From Rhodocyclaceae bacterium (GTDB taxonomy: Bacteria; Pseudomonadota; Gammaproteobacteria; Burkholderiales; Rhodocyclaceae): a stretch of 15,319 nucleotides of DNA. A program made the translations under genes and the position numbers. Within the stretch, counting starts at the first letter, position 1. The number at the start of each line of letters is the position of its first letter. The notes below the pieces were generated by a model, which was not told the DNA's origin, made no database searches, and saw only the letters and a program-made list of their open reading frames with translations. The stretch spans positions 1-15,319 of the forward strand of contig JANYAW010000225.1 in NCBI GenBank assembly GCA_025361105.1. The letters run 5' to 3'. This document shows positions 7,682-14,370 of this stretch, in pieces.

Positions 7682-8707
7682 TTATGCGCTATTCAGTTTT
7701 TCCGCCTCATGGCAGGCGACCTGTCTGCCGTCCAACTCACGCATCAGCGGTCGCTCGAGGCGACAGCGCTCAACCACATGCGGGCAACGGGTGGAAAACA
7801 CGCAGCCGCTCGGCGGGTTCAGCGGCGACGGTAGTTCGCCTTTCAGTACTATGCGCTTCAGGCCGGTTGCTGCGCCGACCAAACCGGGTGTAGAGCCAAG
7901 CAGGGCTTGCGTGTAGGGATGCCGTGGTTGCGAAAAGATTTTATTTTTTTCACCCTGTTCAACGGCATGACCGAGATACATCACCAGCACATCATGGGCG
8001 ATGTGACGCACCACGCCAAGATCATGCGAGATAAATAAATAAGCCAGACCCATTTCCTCTTGGAGGTCGAGCAGAAGATTCAAGACTTGCGCCTGAATCG
8101 AGACATCCAGCGCCGACACTGGTTCGTCGGCGACCAGCAATTTTGGATCGAGCATCAGCGCACGAGCAATCGCAATACGCTGGCGCTGGCCACCAGAAAA
8201 CATGTGCGGATAACGCTCATAGTGTTCCGGCCGCAAGCCTACTCTAGCCATCATGGCGCGGCCATTTTCGCTGCGCTGCGCGGCGTTCAGGTCGGTGTTA
8301 ATGGCCAAAGGTGCTTCCAAAATGCTGCCAATTTTCTTGCGTGGATTGAGTGATCCATAGGGATTCTGAAACACCATTTGCACGGATTGACGCAAACGCT
8401 TGCGTGCATCATCGGGCACAGCGATTGCGTTCATGCCGTTCAAGTGCAGATCGCCAGCCGTGGGCTTTTCTATGAGCGCAATCATTCTCGCCAAAGTGGA
8501 TTTGCCACAACCGGATTCACCGACGACAGCCAATGTCTTGCCAGCGTCGACCGTGAACGACACACCACCGACAGCGCGGAGTTGATCAGCCGCAGCGAAC
8601 ATGCCACGTTTTATCTGGTAGGTCTGCTGGAGATTGTTTGCAGAGACTACCGATGTACCGGCAGAAGTTCCCGACGGCGGGTCACCAGCACCAACTGGCA
8701 TACTCAC
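7682..8707 (-). CDS. dppF: Dipeptide ABC transporter ATP-binding protein
   Basis: A 341-residue cytoplasmic ATPase that pairs with DppD to power dipeptide import. Walker A GESGCGKS (63-70), Q-loop QMVFQNPYGSLNPR, signature FSGGQRQRIAIAR, Walker B LLVADEPVSALDVS and switch histidine in LFISHD are all present. The C-terminal oligopeptide-transporter extension has four cysteines (GCVFSTRC, ERC, ACH), a pattern linked to an iron-sulfur cluster in relatives. The GTG start at 8707 overlaps the dppD stop (GTGA) and has GAAGG about nine bases before it; an in-frame ATG follows at 8701. Residues 4-12 (PVGAGDPPS) are encoded by REP-like copy D, so the N-terminus carries an added tail of about 20 low-conservation residues before the ABC domain (NNLQQTYQIKRG). 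Confidence 0.95.
   Translation of the reverse strand: MSMPVGAGDPPSGTSAGTSVVSANNLQQTYQIKRGMFAAADQLRAVGGVSFTVDAGKTLAVVGESGCGKSTLARMIALIEKPTAGDLHLNGMNAIAVPDDARKRLRQSVQMVFQNPYGSLNPRKKIGSILEAPLAINTDLNAAQRSENGRAMMARVGLRPEHYERYPHMFSGGQRQRIAIARALMLDPKLLVADEPVSALDVSIQAQVLNLLLDLQEEMGLAYLFISHDLGVVRHIAHDVLVMYLGHAVEQGEKNKIFSQPRHPYTQALLGSTPGLVGAATGLKRIVLKGELPSPLNPPSGCVFSTRCPHVVERCRLERPLMRELDGRQVACHEAEKLNSA
8672..8700 (-). repeat. REP-like element copy D, inside the 5' end of dppF
   Basis: Minus-strand TGCCAGTTGGTGCTGG followed by TGACCCGCCGTCG. One change (ACACG to ACCCG) from copy A in the tail. It is read in frame as PVGAGDPPS, the same frame as copy A in the kinase. It covers the alternative ATG of dppF, and its hairpin could sit over the initiation region. 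Confidence 0.8.
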
Positions 8708-9723
8708 GCCACACCGCCTTCACCAACGCGCTGCGGGTTTTGTACGACGCTGACGCGATCCGAATCGTCCATAGGCTGATGACAACGCACTTGCCCACCC
8801 TGCCAGTCGCGCAACAACGGGCGCTCTTGTCGTGCGCGCTCGCTTGCGTAGGCACAACGTGGTTCAAACAAACAACCGCGCGGGCGGTCAAACAAACCAG
8901 GAACCATGCCCGGTATCGTCGTGAGGCGCACGCTCTCGGTGTTGCGCTCGGGCAAGGCGCTGAGCAGCGCCGCTGTATAAGGGTGCTGGGGTGACGCGAA
9001 CAGCGCAGCTGCGGTGTTTTGTTCCATGACCTGGCCGGCATACATCACCGCGACACGCTGCGCCATTTCGGCCACCACGCCCATGTTATGGGTAATCAAT
9101 ACCAGTGCCATCCCGCGCTCGCTTTGCAGACTGCGCAGCAAATCCAGAATCTGCGCTTGGATGGTGACATCGAGCGCCGTGGTAGGCTCGTCGGCAATCA
9201 ACATCTTTGGATTGCAGGCAATCGCCATCGCTATCATCACGCGCTGATTCATGCCGCCAGAGAGTTGATGCGGAAAGGCTTTGAGGCGACTTTCCGGCGA
9301 CGGAATGCCCACTTGTTCGAGCAGTTCAATCGCGCGTTGACGTGCGGATTTTTTGTCCATGTTCAGGTGTAAGCGCAAAGTCTCGGCCAACTGATAACCG
9401 ATGGTGAAACAAGGATTCAAGCTGGTCGTCGGCTCCTGAAAAATCATCGCCAAATCTTTGCCTATCAGGGCGCGACGCTGGCGCTCCGGCAGCTTGAGCA
9501 AATCCCGCCCTTGAAAATTTAGTTTGTCCGCCGTGATTTGTCCGGGATAAGCCACCAAGCCCATCAGCGCCAACATCGTCACGGTTTTGCCTGAGCCAGA
9601 TTCGCCGACGATGCCGAGCACTTCACCTTCGTCGAGCGTCAAGCTCACGCCCTCGACCGCATGCATGGTCGCGGCGTGCGAGGGGAATTTCACGCAGAGA
9701 TTTTCGATTTCGAGTAGATGCAT
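8704..9723 (-). CDS. dppD: Dipeptide ABC transporter ATP-binding protein
   Basis: A 339-residue ATPase subunit at the inner face of the membrane, partner of DppF. Walker A GESGSGKT (40-47), Q-loop MIFQEPTTSLNP, signature LSGGMNQRVMIAMAI, Walker B MLIADEPTTALDV and switch histidine in LITHN are intact. The C-terminal extension has GCLFEPRC and VRCHQ, but the cysteine normally found between them (DRC/ERC in relatives, and present in the DppF here) is Ala (ASERARQERP). The gene begins 26 bp after dppC, and its TGA overlaps the dppF GTG. AGGCG lies about 12 bases before ATG9723, a weak ribosome binding site. Family assignment is certain; the D versus F label rests on order and on the GSGKT/SGGMNQR features. 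Confidence 0.95.
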   Translation of the reverse strand: MHLLEIENLCVKFPSHAATMHAVEGVSLTLDEGEVLGIVGESGSGKTVTMLALMGLVAYPGQITADKLNFQGRDLLKLPERQRRALIGKDLAMIFQEPTTSLNPCFTIGYQLAETLRLHLNMDKKSARQRAIELLEQVGIPSPESRLKAFPHQLSGGMNQRVMIAMAIACNPKMLIADEPTTALDVTIQAQILDLLRSLQSERGMALVLITHNMGVVAEMAQRVAVMYAGQVMEQNTAAALFASPQHPYTAALLSALPERNTESVRLTTIPGMVPGLFDRPRGCLFEPRCAYASERARQERPLLRDWQGGQVRCHQPMDDSDRVSVVQNPQRVGEGGVA

Positions 9724-9749
9724 ATAGATTGATTCGCCTAGCGTCTGAC

Positions 9750-10661
9750 CTAGCGTTTGAGCTTCGGATCAAGCGCATCGCGCAAGCCATCGCCGAGTAG
9801 ATTGAAGGCCAGCACTGTGGTCAAAATCATCAAGCCCGGTAGCGTCACCACCCACCAGGCGCGCAACACAAATTCGCGCGAATCGGCCAGCATAGTGCCC
9901 CATTCGGGCGATGGTGGTTGCGCGCCGAGGCCAAGAAAACCCAGCGCGGCGGCATCGAGAATCGCAGCCGAGATTCCCAGCGACGCTTGAACGATTAGAA
10001 GCGGCGTGCAGTTGGGAAGCACTTCGCTGAACATGATGCGCAGCTTGCCTGCGCCGCTCACAATCGCAGCGGTGACGTAGTCCTTGGACATTTCCGAAAT
10101 CACCGTCGCGCGCGTTATGCGAACGTAATGTGGCAGCACCACCAGCGCTACCGCAATCATCGCGTTCATCAAGCCTGGGCCGAGTATCGCGACGATAACA
10201 ATGGCGAGCAACAAGCTCGGAATCGTCAGCATGATGTCCATCACGCGCATGATGAAAATTTCCAAAATGCCGCGAAAATATCCGGCGATTAAACCGAGCA
10301 CCACTCCGCTTATCACCGACAGCGCAACAACGACAATGCCGATGGCCAAGGATAAGCGCGAGCCATAAATCAAGCGCGACAAAATATCGCGGCCAATTGC
10401 ATCTGTGCCCAGCAGATAACTGGTTGAACCGCCTTCCTGCCAAAACGGCGGCGTGAGCGCGACGGAGGTATTGGTCATGTCTGGGGCGTAAGGCGCCAAC
10501 ACATCGGCGAGTATCGCCATCAGCAAGACAAAAACAATGATTGCCAGCCCCGCTACGGCACCATGATTGCCGCTGAAATAGCCCCAGAATTCGCGCAGCG
10601 GATGTGGCGGCGAGCCGTGAATTGTTGGGACGACGGTGTCGTTCATTGTGTCAGTCATCAC
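9750..10661 (-). CDS. dppC: Dipeptide ABC transporter permease
   Basis: A 303-residue inner-membrane permease. A hydrophobic N-terminal segment (about 32-54) precedes LLGTDAIGRDILSRLIYGSR, the conserved entry to the permease domain. Further membrane segments run to about residue 290. The ATPase-docking EAA loop is YVTAAIVSGAGKLRIMFSEVLPN, and the ending FNLLGDGLRDALDPKLKR is typical of DppC/OppC. The frame opens with GTG at 10661, overlapping the dppB stop (GTGA), with ATG next at 10658 and another at 10646; which is used cannot be decided. It forms the transmembrane channel with DppB. Confidence 0.95.
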   Translation of the reverse strand: MMTDTMNDTVVPTIHGSPPHPLREFWGYFSGNHGAVAGLAIIVFVLLMAILADVLAPYAPDMTNTSVALTPPFWQEGGSTSYLLGTDAIGRDILSRLIYGSRLSLAIGIVVVALSVISGVVLGLIAGYFRGILEIFIMRVMDIMLTIPSLLLAIVIVAILGPGLMNAMIAVALVVLPHYVRITRATVISEMSKDYVTAAIVSGAGKLRIMFSEVLPNCTPLLIVQASLGISAAILDAAALGFLGLGAQPPSPEWGTMLADSREFVLRAWWVVTLPGLMILTTVLAFNLLGDGLRDALDPKLKR

Positions 10662-11665
10662 GTATGCCGAATGCGTGGATTGATGATGCCGTAAGTCAAA
10701 TCGACTAGCAGATTGACGGTCATCACAATCACCCCGAGGAGCAGCATGCCGCCTTGCAACACTGGATAGTCGCGGCGATGAATCGCTTCAATCAACCATT
10801 TACCGACACCCGGCCAAGAGAAAATTGTCTCGGTCAAAATCGCGCCGGTGAACAGCACACCGATTTGCAAACCAACTACCGTCACCACCGGAATCAACGC
10901 ATTGCGAAATGCATGGAGCGCCACTACGCGCGTGGGCGACAAGCCTTTGGCGCGCGCGGTGCGGATGTAGTCTTCACCCAATACTTCGAGCATCGCCGAG
11001 CGTGTCATCCGCGCGATGGTCGCCAGCGGATTAGTGCCAAGCACTATCGTCGGCAAGATAAGGTGTGCAGCGGCCGACCAAAATGCCGCTTTGTCGCTTT
11101 CCAACAAGGTATCAACAAGCAGAAAACCTGTGGTCGGTTCGATGAAATGAATAACCGCAATTCGCCCTGATACCGGCGTCCATCCCAGCTGTACCGAGAA
11201 GAACAAAATTAGCAACAAGCCCCACCAAAAAATCGGCATGGAATAGCCAGTCAGAGAGATGCCCATTACACCGTGATCAAATATCGAATTGCGATTCACT
11301 GCGGCAATCACACCGGCAGGAATACCGATTAGCAGTGCGAATAGCGCGGCACATAGCGCCAATTCAATCGTCGCCGGGAACAGCGCGAGGAACTCGTTAA
11401 TAACCGTTTCATGGGTCACAATCGAGCGCCCCAGATCGCCCGACAACACGCGACCAATGTACAAACCGTATTGGGTCAGCAAGGGCTTATCCAGCCCATA
11501 TTCGACCAGCAAGGCGGCATGACGCGTGGCATCAATTCCTCGCTCGCCTGCCAGCGCTTCAATCGGATCTCCGGGCACGAGGCGAATCAGAAAAAACGCC
11601 ACCAAAGTCATGCCGATGAAGGTCGGGATGACGAGGCTGATGCGGGTAAGAAGGAAGCGGAACAT
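10658..11665 (-). CDS. dppB: Dipeptide ABC transporter permease, first gene of dppBCDF
   Basis: A 335-residue inner-membrane permease that forms the channel with DppC. It opens MFRFLLTRISLVIPTFIGMT (first membrane helix), then LIRLVPGDPIEALAGERGID. The middle has LTGYSMPIFWWG and TPVSGR, the docking loop is YIRTARAKGLSPTRVVALHAFRN, and it ends LVDLTYGIINPRIRHT. All closely resemble E. coli DppB in order and length. No strong ribosome binding site precedes ATG11665. The first 120 or so bases are repeated, with a frameshift, at 14153-14285. No promoter is evident in the 125 bp before it; that space holds REP-like copy E and continues directly into the transposase gene, so read-through from the island is possible. 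Confidence 0.95.
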   Translation of the reverse strand: MFRFLLTRISLVIPTFIGMTLVAFFLIRLVPGDPIEALAGERGIDATRHAALLVEYGLDKPLLTQYGLYIGRVLSGDLGRSIVTHETVINEFLALFPATIELALCAALFALLIGIPAGVIAAVNRNSIFDHGVMGISLTGYSMPIFWWGLLLILFFSVQLGWTPVSGRIAVIHFIEPTTGFLLVDTLLESDKAAFWSAAAHLILPTIVLGTNPLATIARMTRSAMLEVLGEDYIRTARAKGLSPTRVVALHAFRNALIPVVTVVGLQIGVLFTGAILTETIFSWPGVGKWLIEAIHRRDYPVLQGGMLLLGVIVMTVNLLVDLTYGIINPRIRHT

Positions 11666-11779
11666 GGGGCAGGATGATACTCAAACACCTGCGGCACGGG
11701 GTGTGGGGGTGAGATTTACTGTTGCCGCCGTTGGGGCTTACCAAAAGCCTTGCCAGTTGGTGCCGGTAACACGCCGTCA
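11543..11779. repeat. Proximal copy of a long direct repeat (dppB 5' end + leader + REP-like element)
   Basis: This stretch is homologous to 14153-14397. Bases 11601-11647 match 14221-14267 without a mismatch (47 bases), and flanking coding bases match well. The leaders align more loosely (shared ATGATAC, ATTTACTG, GCCAGTTGGTGC). The distance from the dppB ATG to the REP-like element is 86-87 bp in both copies. The two copies lie 2620 bp apart and enclose the transposase and both toxin-antitoxin pairs. Confidence 0.85.
11752..11779 (+). repeat. REP-like element copy E, adjacent to the transposase gene
   Basis: GCCAGTTGGTGCCGG followed by TAACACGCCGTCA; two changes from copy A in the core. 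It ends 11 bp from the transposase stop. Together with CACCAGCCATTGGC to its right it can form a longer imperfect hairpin (outer arms GCCA...TGGC, 11752-11791). Confidence 0.8.
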
Positions 11780-11790
11780 CCAGCCATTGG

Positions 11791-12486
11791 CTACCGCTGA
11801 CTCGGCTTGACGGGGCGCCCGCGTCGAGCATGACCGACCTTGACTTGCAAGGCGGCTTCGATTTGGGCTTTGAATCGGTCGTTGCCCAACGGAGTGCCTG
11901 TTTGCAGTGCGGCGCGAATAGCAGGCAGTGCGTCGGCATCGAAGACATCGGCAAACAGTTCTCGGTAAGCTGAATTTCGCTCCACCGTTGTGTGTCCCAG
12001 CGATTCATATTCAACGTGCGGCTGGACAATAGCATTACTCACCCCGAGCGCGTTGGCGGCATAACTCGTCCAACGATAATCACCCGGATGGCTCACCATT
12101 TTGGCGCGCACGGGATTCATTTCAATGTAGCGCATGCAAGACAACAGATATTGCGATGAGTCAATCACACTGCACTTGTATCGCCCCTCCCACAGCCCAC
12201 CACTACGCTGATACGTTTGGTTGATATATCGTACATAGTGTCGCCCAATCGCTTGAAAAAGCCGCCCAACCGAATCCACACGCTGAGGCGACAGCAATAA
12301 ATGTACATGATTCGTCATCAAGGCATAAGCATGAATCTCAGACCCATCACTATCCGCAGCTTGTTTTAGGCAACGCAGGTATTCGAGATAATCAAGGTCA
12401 GCGAAAAAAATGTCGGCCTTGCTATTTCCGCGCTGAACTACATGCACAGGCGCACCTGGAACAAAGAATCGAAGCTTTCGTGGCAT
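11791..12486 (-). CDS. REP-associated tyrosine transposase (RAYT), IS200-like
   Basis: A 231-residue Y1/HUH transposase. The start MPRKLRFFVPGAPVHVVQRG is the typical RAYT opening, so I use ATG12486 even though the frame is open to 12600. The metal-binding HUH pair is His60/His62 in LMTNHVHLLLSP. The catalytic tyrosine should lie in GRHYVRYINQTY (residues 81-92). GLWEGRYKCSVID, CMRYIEMNPVRAKMV and the C-terminal GTPLGNDRF...RRGRPVK are family hallmarks. RAYTs act on, and are thought to disperse, short REP palindromes elsewhere in the genome instead of mobilising themselves as a normal IS. No IS ends are visible. The stop is 11 bp from REP-like copy E, supporting a functional pairing. All key motifs look intact. 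Its ribosome binding site is weak; it lies 35 bp beyond the vapC gene and may be transcribed from the vapB promoter. Confidence 0.93.
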   Translation of the reverse strand: MPRKLRFFVPGAPVHVVQRGNSKADIFFADLDYLEYLRCLKQAADSDGSEIHAYALMTNHVHLLLSPQRVDSVGRLFQAIGRHYVRYINQTYQRSGGLWEGRYKCSVIDSSQYLLSCMRYIEMNPVRAKMVSHPGDYRWTSYAANALGVSNAIVQPHVEYESLGHTTVERNSAYRELFADVFDADALPAIRAALQTGTPLGNDRFKAQIEAALQVKVGHARRGRPVKPSQR

Positions 12487-12521
12487 TGTCTGGTCGTCAC
12501 TATGTTCCGGCGCGATGCGGA

Positions 12522-12950
12522 CTATTTGAGCGGATGGCGCACACGCAAGCCTTTGAAGCGACGAAACCCTTTGTCGGTCGTCACCCAATCGCAATCCCAC
12601 TCCATCGCCAGCGCCGCATGATAGGCATCTGGAATATCATTGCCGCGCGCATTGACGCGTTGTAAGCATTGTGTGAACAATTCCCAGTGTGACCGCCCTG
12701 GCGATAAGGGAACGGCATTCGCCGAACCACGCACCTGCTGTGCAAAAGCCAAAGCGCTGGCTAGCGAACTGGGTTGCTCGAACACCTTGGGATGCGTCAC
12801 CACCCTGAGGAATCCGCTGACGACCAAATCAGAAACCCCATACGTGATGTTGGCGTTCAGCACACCCTCCAACCAATCGCGATAAGCCAAGTGATCTTTG
12901 GCATCCTCGCGGTGCGCGTAAACCAACACGTTGACATCCATCAATATCAT
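12522..12950 (-). CDS. vapC: VapC-type PIN-domain toxin (pair 1)
   Basis: A 142-residue PIN-domain ribonuclease, the predicted toxin of a type II toxin-antitoxin pair. Acidic residues fit the PIN active site: Asp5 (MILMDVNVLVYAHR), Asp41 (GVSDLVVSGFLRVVTHP), Asp108 (GNDIPDAYHAALA) and Asp126 (WVTTDKGFRRF). The ending GLRVRHPL is typical of this VapC subgroup. ATG12950 starts 2 bp after the antitoxin stop, so translation is probably coupled. Relatives cleave tRNA or rRNA; the target here is unknown. The gene appears intact. Confidence 0.9.
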   Translation of the reverse strand: MILMDVNVLVYAHREDAKDHLAYRDWLEGVLNANITYGVSDLVVSGFLRVVTHPKVFEQPSSLASALAFAQQVRGSANAVPLSPGRSHWELFTQCLQRVNARGNDIPDAYHAALAMEWDCDWVTTDKGFRRFKGLRVRHPLK

Positions 12951-12952
12951 CG

Positions 12953-13183
12953 CTAGTCGTCCAGGATTGCACGCAAAGAAGCACTGTTATCTAAGTCGAC
13001 CCCGTGCTTAAGTCCGGCACCAGATGCAGTCACCAACCGAACCTTCTCGTCACTTTTTGGCGACTTTGCGAGGAGTACCCGTAAGGCATTTTCGACCAAC
13101 TGCGTGAGCGACAGGCGCTCCTCTAAAGCACGGTGCTTGGCATAGTTGAGTAGCTTTTCATCGATATTCAACAAGGTACGCAT
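12953..13183 (-). CDS. vapB: VapB-type ribbon-helix-helix antitoxin (pair 1)
   Basis: A 76-residue antitoxin that should neutralise the downstream PIN toxin and repress its own promoter. The N-terminus MRTLLNIDEKLLNYAKHRALEERLSLTQLVENALRVLL is a ribbon-helix-helix DNA-binding fold. The C-terminal tail (about 45-76, ending SLRAILDD) is the presumed toxin-binding part. GGGAG lies about seven bases before ATG13183. Promoter and candidate operator are at 13217-13254. Confidence 0.88.
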   Translation of the reverse strand: MRTLLNIDEKLLNYAKHRALEERLSLTQLVENALRVLLAKSPKSDEKVRLVTASGAGLKHGVDLDNSASLRAILDD

Positions 13184-13216
13184 AACAGCTCCCTATTTAT
13201 TGATAGCCCGCTCAAC

Positions 13217-13254
13217 ATACTACATATGCCAACGAATGTCGTCAATATTTGACG
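13217..13254 (-). promoter_or_regulatory. vapBC pair 1 promoter with inverted-repeat operator
   Basis: On the minus strand, -35 TTGACG (13245-13240), 17-base spacer, -10 TAGTAT (13222-13217), about 34 bases before the antitoxin start. The -35 lies in a palindrome CGTCAA-TAT-TTGACG (13240-13254), placed where autorepression by the antitoxin complex would be expected. Sites read from sequence; function inferred. Confidence 0.6.
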
Positions 13255-13264
13255 TTTTTATATA

Positions 13265-13276
13265 GGGTCTGACCCC
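13265..13276. repeat. GGGTCTGACCCC palindrome
   Basis: Short palindrome flanked by TATA on the left and TTTA on the right. As I recall, GGGGTCAGACCCC-type elements recur near RAYT genes and between genes in many proteobacteria. Only this copy is in the window. It lies between the two toxin-antitoxin pairs. Confidence 0.5.
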
Positions 13277-13287
13277 TTTATGGAATT

Positions 13288-13313
13288 CGCCAACGGCGCT
13301 TAAGCCGTTGGCG
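13288..13313 (-). terminator. Hairpin at the 3' end of toxin gene 2, possible weak terminator
   Basis: Perfect 10-base arms CGCCAACGGC (13288-13297) and GCCGTTGGCG (13304-13313) around a six-base loop that contains the toxin stop codon. No T run follows directly on the minus strand, so it may protect the mRNA end and not terminate transcription. Confidence 0.45.
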
Positions 13314-13746
13314 ACAATACCGTCACATGCCGAGCCCGTTCCTGCTCGGTTGCCAGCAATTGCGAAATCCCCGAGTCGAACGTCAGCAGCTTGGCGCCAC
13401 TGCGGATCGCAGCTGTCAGTAGCCACGCGTCGGTGATCTGTCGATGCCCCAAGATGCCACCCGTGCATGCACTCAGGACTTCTGCAAAACCAAAATCAAG
13501 TGCCACCAATCGATGTTTTGAATGAGCGGTGTTACGCAGCAACATCTCAGCCACCTCGCTTACGGCGATAGAACGCCCTGAAAAAGCGGATTGAGAAACA
13601 ATGCGGACGAAAGCGGATTGGGTCAGCGCCGTCGTTGCCCACCCCGCGCGTGAATGCTGGCGAAACCAGGTGAGCATGCGCGGATGATGTTCATGGGTAG
13701 GCCAACCCATCGCAATCAAGGCATTTGCATCGAGCAAATGACTCAT
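13300..13746 (-). CDS. vapC: VapC-type PIN-domain toxin (pair 2)
   Basis: A 148-residue PIN-domain ribonuclease toxin, only distantly like the first one. MSHLLDANALIAMGWP gives Asp6, and HRQITDAWLLTAAIRSG and LLTFDSGI give Asp106 and Asp124. At the second acidic position the motif reads TALTQSAFVRIVS, with Gln43 where many relatives have Glu; whether this weakens catalysis or is normal in this subgroup I cannot tell. I use ATG13746, 7 bp after the antitoxin stop; the frame also opens with TTG at 13770, which would overlap the antitoxin by 17 bp. The stop codon lies in a strong hairpin (13288-13313). Confidence 0.87.
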   Translation of the reverse strand: MSHLLDANALIAMGWPTHEHHPRMLTWFRQHSRAGWATTALTQSAFVRIVSQSAFSGRSIAVSEVAEMLLRNTAHSKHRLVALDFGFAEVLSACTGGILGHRQITDAWLLTAAIRSGAKLLTFDSGISQLLATEQERARHVTVLSPTA

Positions 13747-13753
13747 ATCGGAC

Positions 13754-13981
13754 TCATACCGATTCTTCAAGCATCTTCTGCACTTGTTGTGTTGTCACGC
13801 GTGGCACGTCAGCCGGCAAATCAAACACCCAGATGCCATCCACTTGTTTGAGTGGTAATTTCTCAGCACTACCACGGCGAATCAGCTCTGATATCGCCTG
13901 CCCCAACCTCAGTGCCCGCGCCCGCGCATAGGCATTAGCGACGACGAACGCATCATCTTCAAGTGTGATCGTAGTTCTCAC
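13754..13981 (-). CDS. vapB: VapB-type ribbon-helix-helix antitoxin (pair 2)
   Basis: A 75-residue antitoxin with GTG start at 13981: VRTTITLEDDAFVVANAYARARALRLGQAISELIRRG is a ribbon-helix-helix region. The tail (KQVDGIWVFDLP...QKMLEE) should bind the toxin. An ATG frame start at 14038 would lie in the -35 element of the promoter found at 14010-14038, so it cannot be used by that transcript; GTG13981 fits the short leader of about 22 bases. No clear ribosome binding site precedes it. The toxin gene follows at once. Confidence 0.82.
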   Translation of the reverse strand: MRTTITLEDDAFVVANAYARARALRLGQAISELIRRGSAEKLPLKQVDGIWVFDLPADVPRVTTQQVQKMLEESV

Positions 13982-14002
13982 GATTGATACCAATAAAGAA
14001 AT

Positions 14003-14038
14003 TTGATGCACTATAGTAAAAATCGCATCAACGGTCAA
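14003..14038 (-). promoter_or_regulatory. vapBC pair 2 promoter with inverted-repeat operator
   Basis: On the minus strand, -35 TTGACC (14038-14033), 17-base spacer, -10 TATAGT (14015-14010), close to the sigma-70 consensus. Perfect 7-base inverted repeats TTGATGC (14003-14009) and GCATCAA (14025-14031) flank the -10, centred 22 bases apart (two helical turns), a suitable site for a dimeric autorepressor. ACTATAGT (14010-14017) is itself palindromic. Confidence 0.7.
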
Positions 14039-14152
14039 ACACTTGGATTCGGTATAAAAGCTTGTTGTTGGCAGCTTGCTGATTCAGTGCCGAATGCTGA
14101 ATGTGCCTGTGCCGACATGCTGCACACTGGTGGCAACTTGCGTAGCTATCGA

Positions 14153-14285
14153 GTCGATACCGCGCCCGCCGGCCATTGCTTCAATCGGATCGCCGAGCAC
14201 CAGTCGAATCAAAAAACGCGACCAAAGTCATGCCGATGAAGGTCGGGATGACGAGGCTGATGCGGGTTAAGAGGAAGCGAAACAT
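14153..14285 (-). pseudogene. Frameshifted relic of the dppB 5' end
   Basis: From ATG14285 the minus strand encodes MFRFLLTRISLVIPTFIGMT then LVAFF, identical to dppB, then loses two bases relative to dppB (near 14215-14220) and stops. In the shifted frame the homology continues as LIRLVLGDPIEAMAGGRGID and ends abruptly near 14153. Bases 14221-14267 are identical to 11601-11647. It is too short to be functional. It marks a past duplication or rearrangement: the second end of the direct repeat that encloses the transposase and toxin-antitoxin genes. Confidence 0.88.
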
Positions 14286-14330
14286 AGGTGGCGAATGATA
14301 CCGAATCGAGCCGTGCTAAGTCAGAAAATC

Positions 14331-14354
14331 ATGCGCTGATAAATGTCAGCGCAT
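14331..14354 (-). terminator. Hairpin downstream of the methyltransferase gene, likely terminator
   Basis: ATGCGCTGA (14331-14339), six-base loop, TCAGCGCAT (14346-14354), a perfect 9-base stem. On the minus strand it is followed by GATTTTC, a short T run, so a modest intrinsic terminator for the gene at 14479-15315 is plausible. Confidence 0.45.
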
Positions 14355-14370
14355 TTACTGCCGCGGCGTA

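Noticed and set aside
12487..12600. Longer N-terminus for the transposase (open frame to 12600)
   Set aside because: The family starts at MPRKLRFF; the extra 38 residues are antisense-like overlap with the toxin gene.
13304..13326. GCCGTTGGCGACAATACCGTCA resembling REP-like copy C
   Set aside because: Spacing and core do not align; it is better explained as the right arm of the hairpin at 13288-13313 and toxin coding sequence.
14003..14270. Small plus-strand open frames across the dppB relic
   Set aside because: They are opposite the relic and the toxin-antitoxin promoter and have no start signals.
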